DNA of 64,000 bases. Source: Propionibacterium australiense. GTDB taxonomy: Bacteria; Actinomycetota; Actinomycetes; Propionibacteriales; Propionibacteriaceae. Made by a program: the position numbers and the translations under genes. This document shows positions 17,909 to 25,672 of this stretch, piece after piece. The stretch covers positions 1 to 64,000 of the forward strand of contig NZ_RCIV01000007.1 of NCBI RefSeq assembly GCF_003666605.1, in the 5' to 3' direction. The notes below the pieces were generated by a model. It made no database searches. It was given only the letters and a program-made list of their open reading frames with translations, and was not told the origin of the DNA. Numbering within the stretch: the stretch's first letter is position 1; every line of letters begins with the position of its first letter.

Positions 17909-18253
17909 ATGGCTAGCATCACACTGGACGAGGCCAATTTCGAGAGCACGGTGACATCCGGGGGCATCGTGCTCGTTGACTTCTGGGCCGAATGGTGTGG
18001 CCCCTGCAAGCGCTTCGGCCCGATCTTCGAGGACGCCAGCGGGAAGAACGAGGACATCGTCTTCGGTAAGGTCGACACCGAGAGCGCCCTGGACCTGGCA
18101 ACACAATTGCAGATCCAGGCCATCCCCACGCTGATGGCCTTCAAGGACGGCAAGCTGCTGTTCCGAAACTCCGGCGCTCTCAACGCCGCACAGCTCGACA
18201 GCCTCATCTCGCAGGTTCGCGAGTACGAGCCCGGCAAGGATGAGAACGACTGA
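17909..18253 (+). CDS. trxA: Thioredoxin
   Basis: A 114-residue thioredoxin with the active-site WCGPC at residues 29-33 and the cis-proline segment QAIPTLMAF. It reduces protein disulfides in the cytoplasm using electrons from thioredoxin reductase, which is not in this window. A GAAAGGA ribosome site precedes ATG 17909. The promoter matches a disulfide-stress sigma factor (17825-17851), so it is probably induced by thiol oxidation. A hairpin terminator follows at 18285. Confidence 0.95.
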   Translation: MASITLDEANFESTVTSGGIVLVDFWAEWCGPCKRFGPIFEDASGKNEDIVFGKVDTESALDLATQLQIQAIPTLMAFKDGKLLFRNSGALNAAQLDSLISQVREYEPGKDEND

Positions 18254-18284
18254 GGCCCGGACTGAGAGGCGCCATCGCCAGAGG

Positions 18285-18332
18285 CATGCGCGTCCTGCAC
18301 CGGCCACAGCGGCCAGGGGCAGGACGCGCATG
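18285..18332 (+). terminator. Terminator hairpin after trxA
   Basis: CATGCGCGTCCTGC (18285-18298) pairs perfectly with GCAGGACGCGCATG (18319-18332); the 20-nt loop holds a second small GGCC/GGCC pairing. It lies 31 nt after the trxA stop. Confidence 0.75.
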
Positions 18333-18561
18333 GCGTTCTGTGGTGGGACCAGTCGGCTCACCGGCGGGCATGACCAGGGGGCGCTCCAGTCTCGGTGAGA
18401 TGACCCTAGCCCGCACAACCCGCAAGGGCGGCGCATTCGTCGGGGCCGGGCGCACGCTCCGAACCGGCCCGACTCCAGGGTTCTCGCATGGGCCCGGGCT
18501 GTGGCCACCCGCATCGCCCGGACGACTTGACCGAATGATCCGGGTGCCAGGCCCGTCTCGG

Positions 18562-18634
18562 CGGCCCCGAAAGGATTCGAACCTTCGACACGCGGTTTAG
18601 GAAACCGCTGCTCTATCCCCTGAGCTACGGGGCC
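18562..18634 (-). tRNA. tRNA-Arg (anticodon CCT)
   Basis: Read on the minus strand, GGCCCCG pairs with CGGGGCC as the acceptor stem, GCTC/GAGC forms the D stem, GCGGT/ACCGC the anticodon stem with loop TTCCTAA (anticodon CCT), and GAAGG-TTCGAAT-CCTTT the T arm. The length is 73 nt with discriminator G. CCA is not encoded. Confidence 0.95.
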
Positions 18635-18841
18635 TCGCCGCTCAGCCTAGTCGTCCGAGCAAGGGCGGGACAAAACGTTCCCGCGGCGGGCTGGCGGAAG
18701 ACGTGCCCGGGTACTCGCAGGAAGAGCGTTTGCGCCGCCTAAGACAGGGCTCCGGGCATCGGGTCGGCCTGCTCGCGGGAAGATCCCGAGAACCGCGGGT
18801 CGTTGTTTCATAAACAATTCCTGAGGATTTCTCTCAGATCC

Positions 18842-18869
18842 TTGTCTGGCGCTCGACTGGCCCTATGAT
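18842..18869 (+). promoter_or_regulatory. Strong promoter of a candidate small RNA
   Basis: TTGTCT (18842-18847) and TATGAT (18864-18869) are spaced by 16 bp, a good match to housekeeping sigma elements. No gene starts within 190 bp downstream; the structured segment 18877-18955 follows immediately. Confidence 0.55.
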
Positions 18870-18876
18870 CGTTACC

Positions 18877-18955
18877 GGAGACGACGCCTTGCTGTTGTAG
18901 GTCTCCTGGGGGTGGGCAGACGGCTTCGGCTCCTCAGCGGGCGTCGTCTTCTTTC
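18877..18955 (+). ncRNA. Candidate structured small RNA of about 80 nt
   Basis: Starting 7 nt after the TATGAT hexamer, AGACGACGCC (18879-18888) pairs with GGCGTCGTCT (18940-18949) and is followed by TCTTTC, an intrinsic-terminator form. Inside, GGAGAC (18877-18882) can instead pair with GTCTCC (18901-18906), which overlaps the first arm, so two structures exclude each other. A small UUCG-capped GGC-TTCG-GCT hairpin lies at 18923-18932. No known family is recognised. The UGPase gene has its own promoter further on, so this looks like a separate small RNA rather than a leader. Confidence 0.4.
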
Positions 18956-19071
18956 ATGCCCGGATCCCTCACCCCCTCGCCCGGAATCTTCCACCGCCGG
19001 TCTTGCCGCTGTCGGCCGTCGGCGCGGCGAGTGCGCACGACCGGGGTGCCGCCGCTGGCTAGGCTGTGGGC

Positions 19072-20445
19072 ATGAGTGAGCAAGGACTCCAGCAAGCCAA
19101 GCAGAAGATGATCGACGCAGGAGTCGGTCGCACGGCCATCGACGTGTTCAGCCACCATTACGAGCGGATCGCCTCGGGCGCCACCGGTCTGATCAGCGAG
19201 GACTCGATCCGCCCGGTGGAGGACGTGCCGGGTCTTGAGGACATCCAGGTCAGCGATGAGCAGGCCAGGCAGGCGCTCGACCGGACTGTTTTCATCAAGC
19301 TCAACGGCGGGCTCGGCACCTCGATGGGGCTGTCTCGGGCCAAAACGCTTCTCGAGGTGCGGGACGGCCGTAACTTCCTCGACATCATCGTCGCCCAGGT
19401 ACTGGCCGCGCGCAGGACGTACGGTGTGCGCCTGCCCCTGCTGCTCATGGACTCCTTCAGCACCCACGACGACACGATCGCCGCCTTGGCGAAGTACCCG
19501 GAGCTGCCCGTCGACGATCTGCCGCTCGACTTCCTGCAGAGCAAGGAACCCAAGCTCTGGGCCGGCGATCTCACGCCCGCCGAATGGCCGGCAGATCCCG
19601 CACTCGAGTGGTGCCCGCCCGGGCACGGCGACATCTACGCGTCGCTCTACGACAGCGGTCTGCTCGACCGGTTGCTCGCCGCCGGCTACCGGTACGCCGC
19701 GGTCGCCAACTCCGACAATCTCGGGGCGGTCCCCGATGCGACGATCGCCGGCTGGTTCGCCGCCACCGGTGCCGCCTGGTGCTCGGAGGTGTGCGAGCGC
19801 ACCCCCAACGACCGCAAGGGCGGGCACCTCGCCGTCCGCAAGGCCGACGGCCGGCTGGTCCTGCGCGACACCGCACAGACCGCCGACGAGGACATGGCGT
19901 ACTTCACCGATGAGACGGTGCACCGCTACTTCAACACCAACAACCTGTGGTGGAATCTCGAGGCCCTCAAGGCCAGGCTCGACGAGTCCGGTGGTGTCCT
20001 CGACCTGCCGCTCATCCGCAACGTCAAGACCGTCGATCCCAAGGACCCCTCGAGCCCCGAGGTCATCCAGATCGAGAGCGCCATGGGCGCGGCCATCGAG
20101 CTGTTCGACGACGCCAGGGTGCTCAAGGTCGCCCGCGATCGCTTCGCGCCGGTCAAGAAGACCAATGAACTGCTCCTGCTGCGCTCGGACGTCTACGAGA
20201 TCGGCGACGACGGCGTCCTCAAGGCCCAGGTGGAGCGCATCCCCGGTATCGACCTCGGCCCGGCCTACAAGTTCGTTCGCGAGTTCGACAAGCGCATACC
20301 CCATCCGCTGGGGCTGCGCCAGGCGAGTTCACTGACCGTCACCGGTGACTGGAGCTTCGGTTCGGGGGTCCAGGTGATCGGTGACGTCCTCCTCGGCGAC
20401 GAGGGCGGCGTGGTTGCCGATACAGAGGTGCTGCAGGGCAGGTGA
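19072..20445 (+). CDS. UTP-glucose-1-phosphate uridylyltransferase, eukaryote-type UDPGP family
   Basis: A 457-residue enzyme making UDP-glucose from UTP and glucose-1-phosphate. The nucleotide-binding motif KLNGGLGTSMGL (near residue 75), the GHGDIY segment and NSDNLGAVPD belong to the UDPGP family typical of eukaryotes and of bifidobacteria and propionibacteria, unrelated to bacterial GalU. Late CTerm repeats (GDWSFGSGVQVIGDVLLGD) suggest a short beta-helix. ATG 19072 is preceded 6 nt upstream by TAGGCT without Shine-Dalgarno, indicating a leaderless message. The stop overlaps the next start (GTGA). In mycobacteria the equivalent position beside moeA is filled by galU. Confidence 0.93.
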   Translation: MSEQGLQQAKQKMIDAGVGRTAIDVFSHHYERIASGATGLISEDSIRPVEDVPGLEDIQVSDEQARQALDRTVFIKLNGGLGTSMGLSRAKTLLEVRDGRNFLDIIVAQVLAARRTYGVRLPLLLMDSFSTHDDTIAALAKYPELPVDDLPLDFLQSKEPKLWAGDLTPAEWPADPALEWCPPGHGDIYASLYDSGLLDRLLAAGYRYAAVANSDNLGAVPDATIAGWFAATGAAWCSEVCERTPNDRKGGHLAVRKADGRLVLRDTAQTADEDMAYFTDETVHRYFNTNNLWWNLEALKARLDESGGVLDLPLIRNVKTVDPKDPSSPEVIQIESAMGAAIELFDDARVLKVARDRFAPVKKTNELLLLRSDVYEIGDDGVLKAQVERIPGIDLGPAYKFVREFDKRIPHPLGLRQASSLTVTGDWSFGSGVQVIGDVLLGDEGGVVADTEVLQGR

Positions 20446-20819
20446 GTGCCGAACCGCAGTTCATGGCGGCCACCGCCTACGCCCTGGGCGGTGCGGCAGC
20501 CGCCGGCGTCGACGCGACCGGTGTCGCCTCCCCTGACGCTCTCGTCGCTCGTCTGGGCGAGGCCGGGTGGAGCGCGGCGAGGCTCCGCGCGTTCCGGGAC
20601 GAGTGCCGCGCCGCGGCCCGGAAGTGGCCGCTGACTGTCCCGGCCGAGATCAGGGCGGGAGCCGGATTCGCCCAGCTGCACGCCTGGGTCCGGCAGTGCG
20701 TGTCGCTGCTCGACCTCGATGCGGTGGACGCCGGGGTGAGGGATCACCTGCGTCCACCCGATCGTGACGATCTGCGTCTCATGGGTGAGCGTCCTCCCCA
20801 CCACGGTGAGGTCGGCTGA
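20442..20819 (+). CDS. Small protein of unknown function after UGPase
   Basis: A 125-residue Ala/Arg-rich protein with no recognised family. It starts at GTG 20442, overlapping the UGPase TGA by 4 nt, which strongly implies co-translation. Codon usage (GC at third positions) is consistent with a real gene. It has several helices by composition (LRAFRDECRAAARKW) but no signal peptide or membrane segment. A terminator hairpin follows at 20859. Confidence 0.65.
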   Translation: MSAEPQFMAATAYALGGAAAAGVDATGVASPDALVARLGEAGWSAARLRAFRDECRAAARKWPLTVPAEIRAGAGFAQLHAWVRQCVSLLDLDAVDAGVRDHLRPPDRDDLRLMGERPPHHGEVG

Positions 20820-20858
20820 CCCCGGGCCGGCGCAAACCTTCATGACATGTGAGAACAC

Positions 20859-20896
20859 GAGAGGTCCCCGGCGGCACCGCTGTCCGGGGACCTCTC
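20859..20896. terminator. Bidirectional terminator between UGPase operon and mscL
   Basis: GAGAGGTCCCCGG and CCGGGGACCTCTC form a perfect 13-bp stem with a 12-nt loop. The genes on both sides converge on it. Confidence 0.85.
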
Positions 20897-20909
20897 ATAT
20901 CGTGTGGGG

Positions 20910-21308
20910 TCAGGCCTGGGAGGCGTCTGCGGAAGGCTTGGCGCCGCCGTTGCTGGCGAGCAGATCGCGGATCTCGGTGAGGAGCTCGGTCTCGCTCGGC
21001 GGGACGTCCTCCTCCTCACCCTTCTTCAGACGATCCATCAGGGCGTTCATCGGCTTGACGACGGCGAAGTAGATCACCGCGGCCACCATGAGGAACGAGA
21101 TGAGGGCGGTCAGGAAGGTGCCGACCGGGATGCCGCCGGGAGCCCAGTTGTCGAAGTTGGGTTCCCTGCCGCCCAGGACGAGTGCGATGACGCTCAGAAG
21201 GACGTTGGTGAAGGTGGACACGACCGTCGCGAACGCGGTGCCGATGATGAAGGCGACAGCGGTCTGAACCAGGTTGCCGCGCATGATGAACTCTTTGAAG
21301 CCCTGCAT
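20910..21308 (-). CDS. mscL: Large-conductance mechanosensitive channel
   Basis: A 132-residue MscL. It has the amphipathic N-terminus (MQGFKEFIMRGN), TM1 with NLVQTAVAFIIGTAFATVVSTF, an extracellular loop, TM2 (FLTALISFLMVAAVIYFAVV) and the charged C-terminal helix (ETELLTEIRDLL). It opens under membrane tension to release solutes on hypo-osmotic shock. AGAGGAGAAAC directly before ATG 21308 fixes the start. The 218-bp upstream region includes TGACATGATTGTCA (21467-21480), a small palindrome that may be regulatory. It belongs to the block mscL / SAF protein / FmdB / FTHF ligase seen in mycobacteria. Confidence 0.96.
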   Translation of the reverse strand: MQGFKEFIMRGNLVQTAVAFIIGTAFATVVSTFTNVLLSVIALVLGGREPNFDNWAPGGIPVGTFLTALISFLMVAAVIYFAVVKPMNALMDRLKKGEEEDVPPSETELLTEIRDLLASNGGAKPSADASQA

Positions 21309-21526
21309 GTTTCTCCTCTTGACGTGGACTGGAATGGGCATGGCGCATGGTGCGCCGGGGGTGGGCTGTGCCCAACCGGGGTATCAGCCCCCAGCAGGGG
21401 CCGAACGTACCCAAGCCCACAAGTTTAGGGAAGATGAACATGCAATTACACATGTACCGCTTACTGACATGATTGTCATGGGACAAGGTGATTTGTGTTC
21501 TTCTCAGGGTTCTGACGGCCAAGAAC

Positions 21527-22159
21527 TCAGGGTGCTTCCAGGATGATGCTCAGTTCGTACGAGGCCGAGGCCGCAGCCAGCATGCCGGCCTGATCGGCCT
21601 TTGCGGCGACGATGACGAGCGCACCGCCGGAACCCGAGCCGCTGAGCGAGCCCGATGCCTCGGGAGCGGGCAGTGCGGCGATGCGCACACGATCGACGAT
21701 CGGGACCGGCTGACCCTCAGAGCCCAGGGCCACGACCGAGATGAGGTCGCCGACCTCGAGGACCGACGCGATGCCCTCGTCGGAGATGCGGAAGGGCACC
21801 AGCGACAGTCCATCGGACGTGGTGACGAGCGAGGAGTTGACGATGTCCTCACCGAGCAGCGTCGCACCACTGGGGCGCGGGGCGACGAGGATCTGCCCGA
21901 TGACCTGGGCCGGATCGGTCAGCGCGGAGGACGGCGCCGACTGGGCCGGCAGCTCGGCGGTCGTGACGTCGTCGGCGCCGATCACGACACCAGCTGTCAG
22001 GGGGCGGGCACTGACGACCACCGTCCGGGTCGGCCCCGAGGAGGGGGACAGGGCCGCCAAGGCGAAGACCAGGGCGCAGGCCGCAGCGACAATGGCCAGG
22101 CCGCGCCGATGCCAGCGCACTGTTCGCAGGAGCGAGGAGATCCATCTGCCAGGGTTCAT
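21527..22159 (-). CDS. SAF-domain (CpaB-like) exported protein
   Basis: A 210-residue protein. A basic N-terminus and a signal anchor (GLAIVAAACALVFALAALSP) lead into a SAF domain (VVVSARPLTAGVVIGADDVT), followed by an RcpC/CpaB-like segment with VGDLISVVALGSEG. CpaB proteins help assemble Flp pili, but no other pilus genes are present, and mycobacteria have a similar lone protein next to the same neighbours. The start at ATG 22159 has CTGGCAGGGTTC upstream, not a strong ribosome site. Confidence 0.75.
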   Translation of the reverse strand: MNPGRWISSLLRTVRWHRRGLAIVAAACALVFALAALSPSSGPTRTVVVSARPLTAGVVIGADDVTTAELPAQSAPSSALTDPAQVIGQILVAPRPSGATLLGEDIVNSSLVTTSDGLSLVPFRISDEGIASVLEVGDLISVVALGSEGQPVPIVDRVRIAALPAPEASGSLSGSGSGGALVIVAAKADQAGMLAAASASYELSIILEAP

Positions 22160-22270
22160 GCCCGCAGTGTGTCCGGCGGGGCTTGAACCCGGCAGTTGTC
22201 CACAGGTGTTGTCGGCGCCCCATTCGGGAGGGGCCTCGGGGACGCGCCGAGAGCTGGCGGGAGGGCCGGG

Positions 22271-22615
22271 TCAGGCGGCGGAGTCGCTCGGGGCGGAACT
22301 GCCCGCCGCGACGGCGGAGCCGCCGCCGGTGTCTTTCGCGGACGACGAGTCGGCTGATGACGACGAGTCGGCAGGGGTGCTGCCCGAGTCGGAATCGTGC
22401 TGGTCGGAGGCGGGTAGAGCGGCAGAGGTAGCGCCCTTCGAGCGGTTGTCGGTGGCGTAGAAGCCGGACCCCTTGAAGACGACGCCGACGGCGCTGAAGA
22501 CCTTGCGCAGATGCCCCTCGCAGTTCGGGCAGACGGTGAGGGCGTCATCGGTGAACTTCTGAACGACCTCGAGATCGTTGTTGCAGTCGTTGCAGTGGTA
22601 CTGGTAGGTGGGCAT
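22271..22615 (-). CDS. FmdB-type zinc-ribbon protein
   Basis: A 114-residue protein. The first 55 residues (MPTYQYHCNDCNNDLEVVQKF, TVCPNCEGHLRKVF) hold two CxxC pairs forming a zinc ribbon of the FmdB/CxxC_CXXC_SSSS family; the remaining half is a Ser/Asp-rich tail. The Mycobacterium tuberculosis counterpart Rv0991c, in the same gene neighbourhood, is reported to act as a redox-regulated chaperone, so a proteostasis role is possible (inference). AGAGGAG-like GAAGAGC precedes the ATG. Confidence 0.85.
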   Translation of the reverse strand: MPTYQYHCNDCNNDLEVVQKFTDDALTVCPNCEGHLRKVFSAVGVVFKGSGFYATDNRSKGATSAALPASDQHDSDSGSTPADSSSSADSSSAKDTGGGSAVAAGSSAPSDSAA

Positions 22616-22877
22616 GTGCTCTTCTCGTCCTCACGCGCCCGGCAGGGTGCGCGGGCCGGGGCAATTCTACGTGCACGGGCGCTGAGGCGGAAACCGGCAG
22701 TCGCAGAACGAACCGGCACGCGTGCCGCCCCGGGGGCCGGCAGGCCGCTGACGGCGATGCCTCGGGCCCACCACAGCCGCACCATCCCGGTGCGGTCCCG
22801 GTGGGGACGCCGGTCCACGTAGGTGCGGTGCCGCTGTGCTCGTCCGCTCCCGACCCGGCCGGGACGGCTGCGGGTCC

Positions 22878-23552
22878 TCAGGCCGGTGTCGGCTTGGTGC
22901 GGCTGCTCGTGACGAAACCACTCATCGGGTGGTCGTGCGGCTCGCTGGGCAGCCGATCGACCACCTCGGCGTCGTTGACCAGCGCCCAGCAGGGGACCCC
23001 GCCCCTGGCGTGTTCCAGGGCCCTGTCGTACCAGCCGCCGCCGGTGCCGAGCCGGCTGCCGTCCAGTCCCACCCCGAGCGCCGAGACGAACACCAGGTCG
23101 GCCAGGGCGAGCGCGTCCGCCGGCAGCGCCTCGCCGGTCGGCTCGGGGATCGACCACAGTCCGGGTCCGAGCGCCTGCGGGCCCTCGTACCAGGCCCAGG
23201 CGACGTCGTGGCGGGGGGTGCCGTCGGGCAGCCTGCCGAGCACGGGCACGAGCACCCGATGGCCCGCGGCGCGCAGGGCCTCGACCAGTTCCAGGGTGTC
23301 CGGCTCGCCCGGCACCGACAGATAGCAGGCGATCACGGAGCCGGGGGCGAGGTCATGGGCGACGAGTTCGAGGGCCAGCCGGGCGCGGGACCGGTCGTCG
23401 GCCCGGCGCTGCGCATCGGTGACGGTGCTGCGCGCCCGCCGGGTTGCTTCGCGGATCGCCCTCTTCCGTCCGGCCGGATCGTTCCCGGGCGCCGTGCCTT
23501 CGTCGAGGGGAAGCCGCCGCGCGGTGCGTCCGTCCGGGCTGAGCTGAGGCAT
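22878..23552 (-). CDS. 5-formyltetrahydrofolate cyclo-ligase
   Basis: A 224-residue ATP-dependent enzyme converting 5-formyl-THF to 5,10-methenyl-THF. The family motifs KRAIREATRRARS (basic N-terminal helix), LVFVSALGVGLDG and the ATP-loop RLGTGGGWYDRAL are clear. I prefer ATG 23552 because TACGAT (the reverse complement of 23559-23564) lies 6 nt upstream with no Shine-Dalgarno; ATG 23558 in frame is the alternative. It diverges from moeA, and the two genes share overlapping -10 elements. Confidence 0.9.
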   Translation of the reverse strand: MPQLSPDGRTARRLPLDEGTAPGNDPAGRKRAIREATRRARSTVTDAQRRADDRSRARLALELVAHDLAPGSVIACYLSVPGEPDTLELVEALRAAGHRVLVPVLGRLPDGTPRHDVAWAWYEGPQALGPGLWSIPEPTGEALPADALALADLVFVSALGVGLDGSRLGTGGGWYDRALEHARGGVPCWALVNDAEVVDRLPSEPHDHPMSGFVTSSRTKPTPA

Positions 23553-23557
23553 GCACA

Positions 23558-23564
23558 TATCGTA
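23558..23564. promoter_or_regulatory. Shared bidirectional -10 element
   Basis: On the plus strand TATCGT (23558-23563) stands 7 nt before the moeA ATG; on the minus strand TACGAT (23564-23559) stands 6 nt before the folate ligase ATG 23552. The two hexamers overlap by five base pairs, so both leaderless genes appear to fire from one symmetrical element. Confidence 0.55.
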
Positions 23565-23570
23565 TGGACC

Positions 23571-24860
23571 ATGGCACTTTTCGGTCGTAGCAAGAAGCCA
23601 GTTGCGGTGAAGCCGGCAGAACCCGAGGCGAAGCAGCTGGCTCCCGCACCCGCTCCCGGCCCGCACGGGGCCCGCACGGTCGAGGACCAGCGCGACTGGA
23701 TCTGCTCGATGATCGAGCCGCTCATGCCCTTCGGCATGAACCTCATCGACGCCTCCGGCCTGAACCTGTGCGAGGACCTGCTCGCCGACGGCGACCTGCC
23801 GGCCCTGCCCGAGGCCGCCTGCGACGGCTACGCGGTCATCTCGGTCGACGTGCGCGACGTCGATCCGCGGACCGGTGCCGTCCTGACGATCACCTCCGAT
23901 GTGCACGCGGAGGCCTCGGCCGTGCCGGTGCTCGTCGGCCACCCGATGCCGCCCGGCGCCGACGCCGTCGTGCCGCTCGACGCCGCCGACGTCATCGACG
24001 GCGAGAACCTGCTCGTCAGGTGCTCGGTCGAGGCGGGCGCCAATGTCCGCCAGGTCGGCTCCGATGCCGCCGACGGAACGGTCATCGCCAAGGCCGGGAC
24101 GAAGCTCGACGCTCGGCTGCTCGGCCTCATCGGCGGTGCCGGCTTCGACAAGGTGCTGTGCCGGCCCCGTCCGCGGGTCGTCGTCCTGGCGCTGCGCGAG
24201 AAGGGCCAGCTGAGCCAGGCATTCGAGGTGACCGCGCGGCAGCACCGTGACGCGGCCTCGTTCATGGTGGCCTCCGCGGCCCGCGACGCCGGCGCCCAGG
24301 TGTGGCGCGAGGAGTCCGCCGCGCAGGACGCGGCCGCGGTCGCCGAGGTCGTCACCGACCAGCTCATCCGAGCCGACCTGCTCATCACCGTCGGCGGCAT
24401 CGAACGGGGCGCCGACGGCCTGCTCGCCGAGGCCCTCACGGGGCTCGGCCCGATCGACTTCTCGACGATCGCCCTGCGCCCCGGCCCCGTCCAGGGTTTC
24501 GGTCTCGTCGGAGCCGACCGGGTGCCGGTGCTCATGCTCAGCTCCGACCCGGCGAGCGCCTACACCGGCTACGAGGTGTTCGGGCGCCCCGCCATCGCCT
24601 CGCTCATGGGCGCCGAACCCGAGCGGGCGACCACGCAGGTGCGACTCGACGCGCCGGTCGACGGGGACCGCAGCGTCTGCGAGTACGTCCCGGCACAGGT
24701 CATGAGCACCCCGGACGGGGTGCACGCGCTGCCGCTGACGGACCGGCCCGGCAGCCTCGGGCAGATCGCCCGATGCGACGGCTTCCTGGTGCTCGGCGAG
24801 GGCAGCCTGTCGGCGCAGGCCGGCGACCTGGTCGACTACGTGGCGCTCGGTGGCAGATGA
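23571..24860 (+). CDS. moeA: MoeA/gephyrin-like protein (possible Glp)
   Basis: A 429-residue MoeA-family protein. The N-terminal 35 residues are a Pro/Ala-rich, basic extension (FGRSKKPVAVKP). The catalytic-site segment AACDGYAV (near 82) retains the aspartate of MoeA, but the usual TGDEL and TGGVSxGxxD motifs read LREKGQLSQ and VGGIERGADG, so molybdenum insertion may be weak or lost. No other molybdenum-cofactor genes are nearby. In corynebacteria a MoeA homologue, Glp, works with FtsZ and a membrane receptor, GlpR, in cell division. The downstream rimJ and membrane protein here match that neighbourhood, so I infer a Glp-like role as an alternative. Leaderless start. Confidence 0.85.
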   Translation: MALFGRSKKPVAVKPAEPEAKQLAPAPAPGPHGARTVEDQRDWICSMIEPLMPFGMNLIDASGLNLCEDLLADGDLPALPEAACDGYAVISVDVRDVDPRTGAVLTITSDVHAEASAVPVLVGHPMPPGADAVVPLDAADVIDGENLLVRCSVEAGANVRQVGSDAADGTVIAKAGTKLDARLLGLIGGAGFDKVLCRPRPRVVVLALREKGQLSQAFEVTARQHRDAASFMVASAARDAGAQVWREESAAQDAAAVAEVVTDQLIRADLLITVGGIERGADGLLAEALTGLGPIDFSTIALRPGPVQGFGLVGADRVPVLMLSSDPASAYTGYEVFGRPAIASLMGAEPERATTQVRLDAPVDGDRSVCEYVPAQVMSTPDGVHALPLTDRPGSLGQIARCDGFLVLGEGSLSAQAGDLVDYVALGGR

Positions 24861-25558
24861 GCGGTTCCTCCGGCGCCGCCCGGGCGGGTGCCGCCATGGC
24901 CGCCGGGCCCGCCTGGCCGGTCGTGCTGCACCACGACGGCCTCGTGCTGCGTCCGCTGCGCGCCCGCGACGCCGGCCAGTGGGCCAGGCTTCGTGCGGTC
25001 AACCGCGCCTGGACCGGGCCCTGGGACTCGACCCTGCCGGCCGGCTCGCACGAGGCGCCGCTCGACTTCGGCCGGCTCGTCCGCAGCTACCGGCGCATGG
25101 GGCGCGAGGGTTCGGCCTTCGGCTGGGCCCTGGCCCTTGACGAGAGCGGCGGCACCAGTGCGCGCGTCCTCATGAACGCCCCCATCATCGGGCAGGTCAC
25201 CGTCGCCGGCGTCACCTACGGCGCCGCCCAGCTGGCCTCGATCGGCTACTGGATCGACAAGGGCCACGCCGGGCGCGGCTACACGCCGCGGGGCGTGGCC
25301 ATGGCCGCCGACTTCTGTTTCGACGTCGTCGGCCTGCACCGCCTCGAGATCTGCATCCGCCCCGAGAACGGGCCGAGCCACCGCGTCGTCGCCAAGCTCG
25401 GCTGGCGCTACGAGGGGCAGCGGCAGCGCTATCTGCACATCAACGGGGACTGGCGGGACCACGACGTCTACGTCAGGACCGCCGAAGAACGCCCCCCGCT
25501 GGGGGAGCTGCACCGGCTGCTGTCCCGCAAGCCCGTGCCCGGCCACTGCTCTGACTAG
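24857..25558 (+). CDS. rimJ: RimJ-type GNAT N-acetyltransferase
   Basis: A 233-residue acetyltransferase. The GNAT fold spans about residues 30-215, with LRPLRARDAGQW at the start, the acetyl-CoA loop in GHAGRGYTPRGVA and the C-terminal NGPSHRVVAKLGWRYEGQ typical of RimJ/RimL enzymes, which acetylate N-terminal residues of proteins. ATG 24857 overlaps the moeA TGA (ATGA), so the two are coupled. The substrate is unknown. This pair with the next membrane protein is conserved in actinobacteria. Confidence 0.88.
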   Translation: MSGSSGAARAGAAMAAGPAWPVVLHHDGLVLRPLRARDAGQWARLRAVNRAWTGPWDSTLPAGSHEAPLDFGRLVRSYRRMGREGSAFGWALALDESGGTSARVLMNAPIIGQVTVAGVTYGAAQLASIGYWIDKGHAGRGYTPRGVAMAADFCFDVVGLHRLEICIRPENGPSHRVVAKLGWRYEGQRQRYLHINGDWRDHDVYVRTAEERPPLGELHRLLSRKPVPGHCSD

Positions 25559-25672
25559 GAGTGTCAATCGGACCCTAGGGTGAACCTGTGGGGGTTTTCA
25601 CAGGGACACGATGAACCGGCCGGCGGCGTGTAAGCCCCGGGCCCGCCGAACCGAGCCCATAGTTTGTTCCTC

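Noticed and set aside
18842-19071. Riboswitch controlling the UGPase gene
   Set aside because: A separate leaderless promoter (TAGGCT at 19060-19065) lies right before the UGPase start and the structured RNA ends more than 100 bp earlier.
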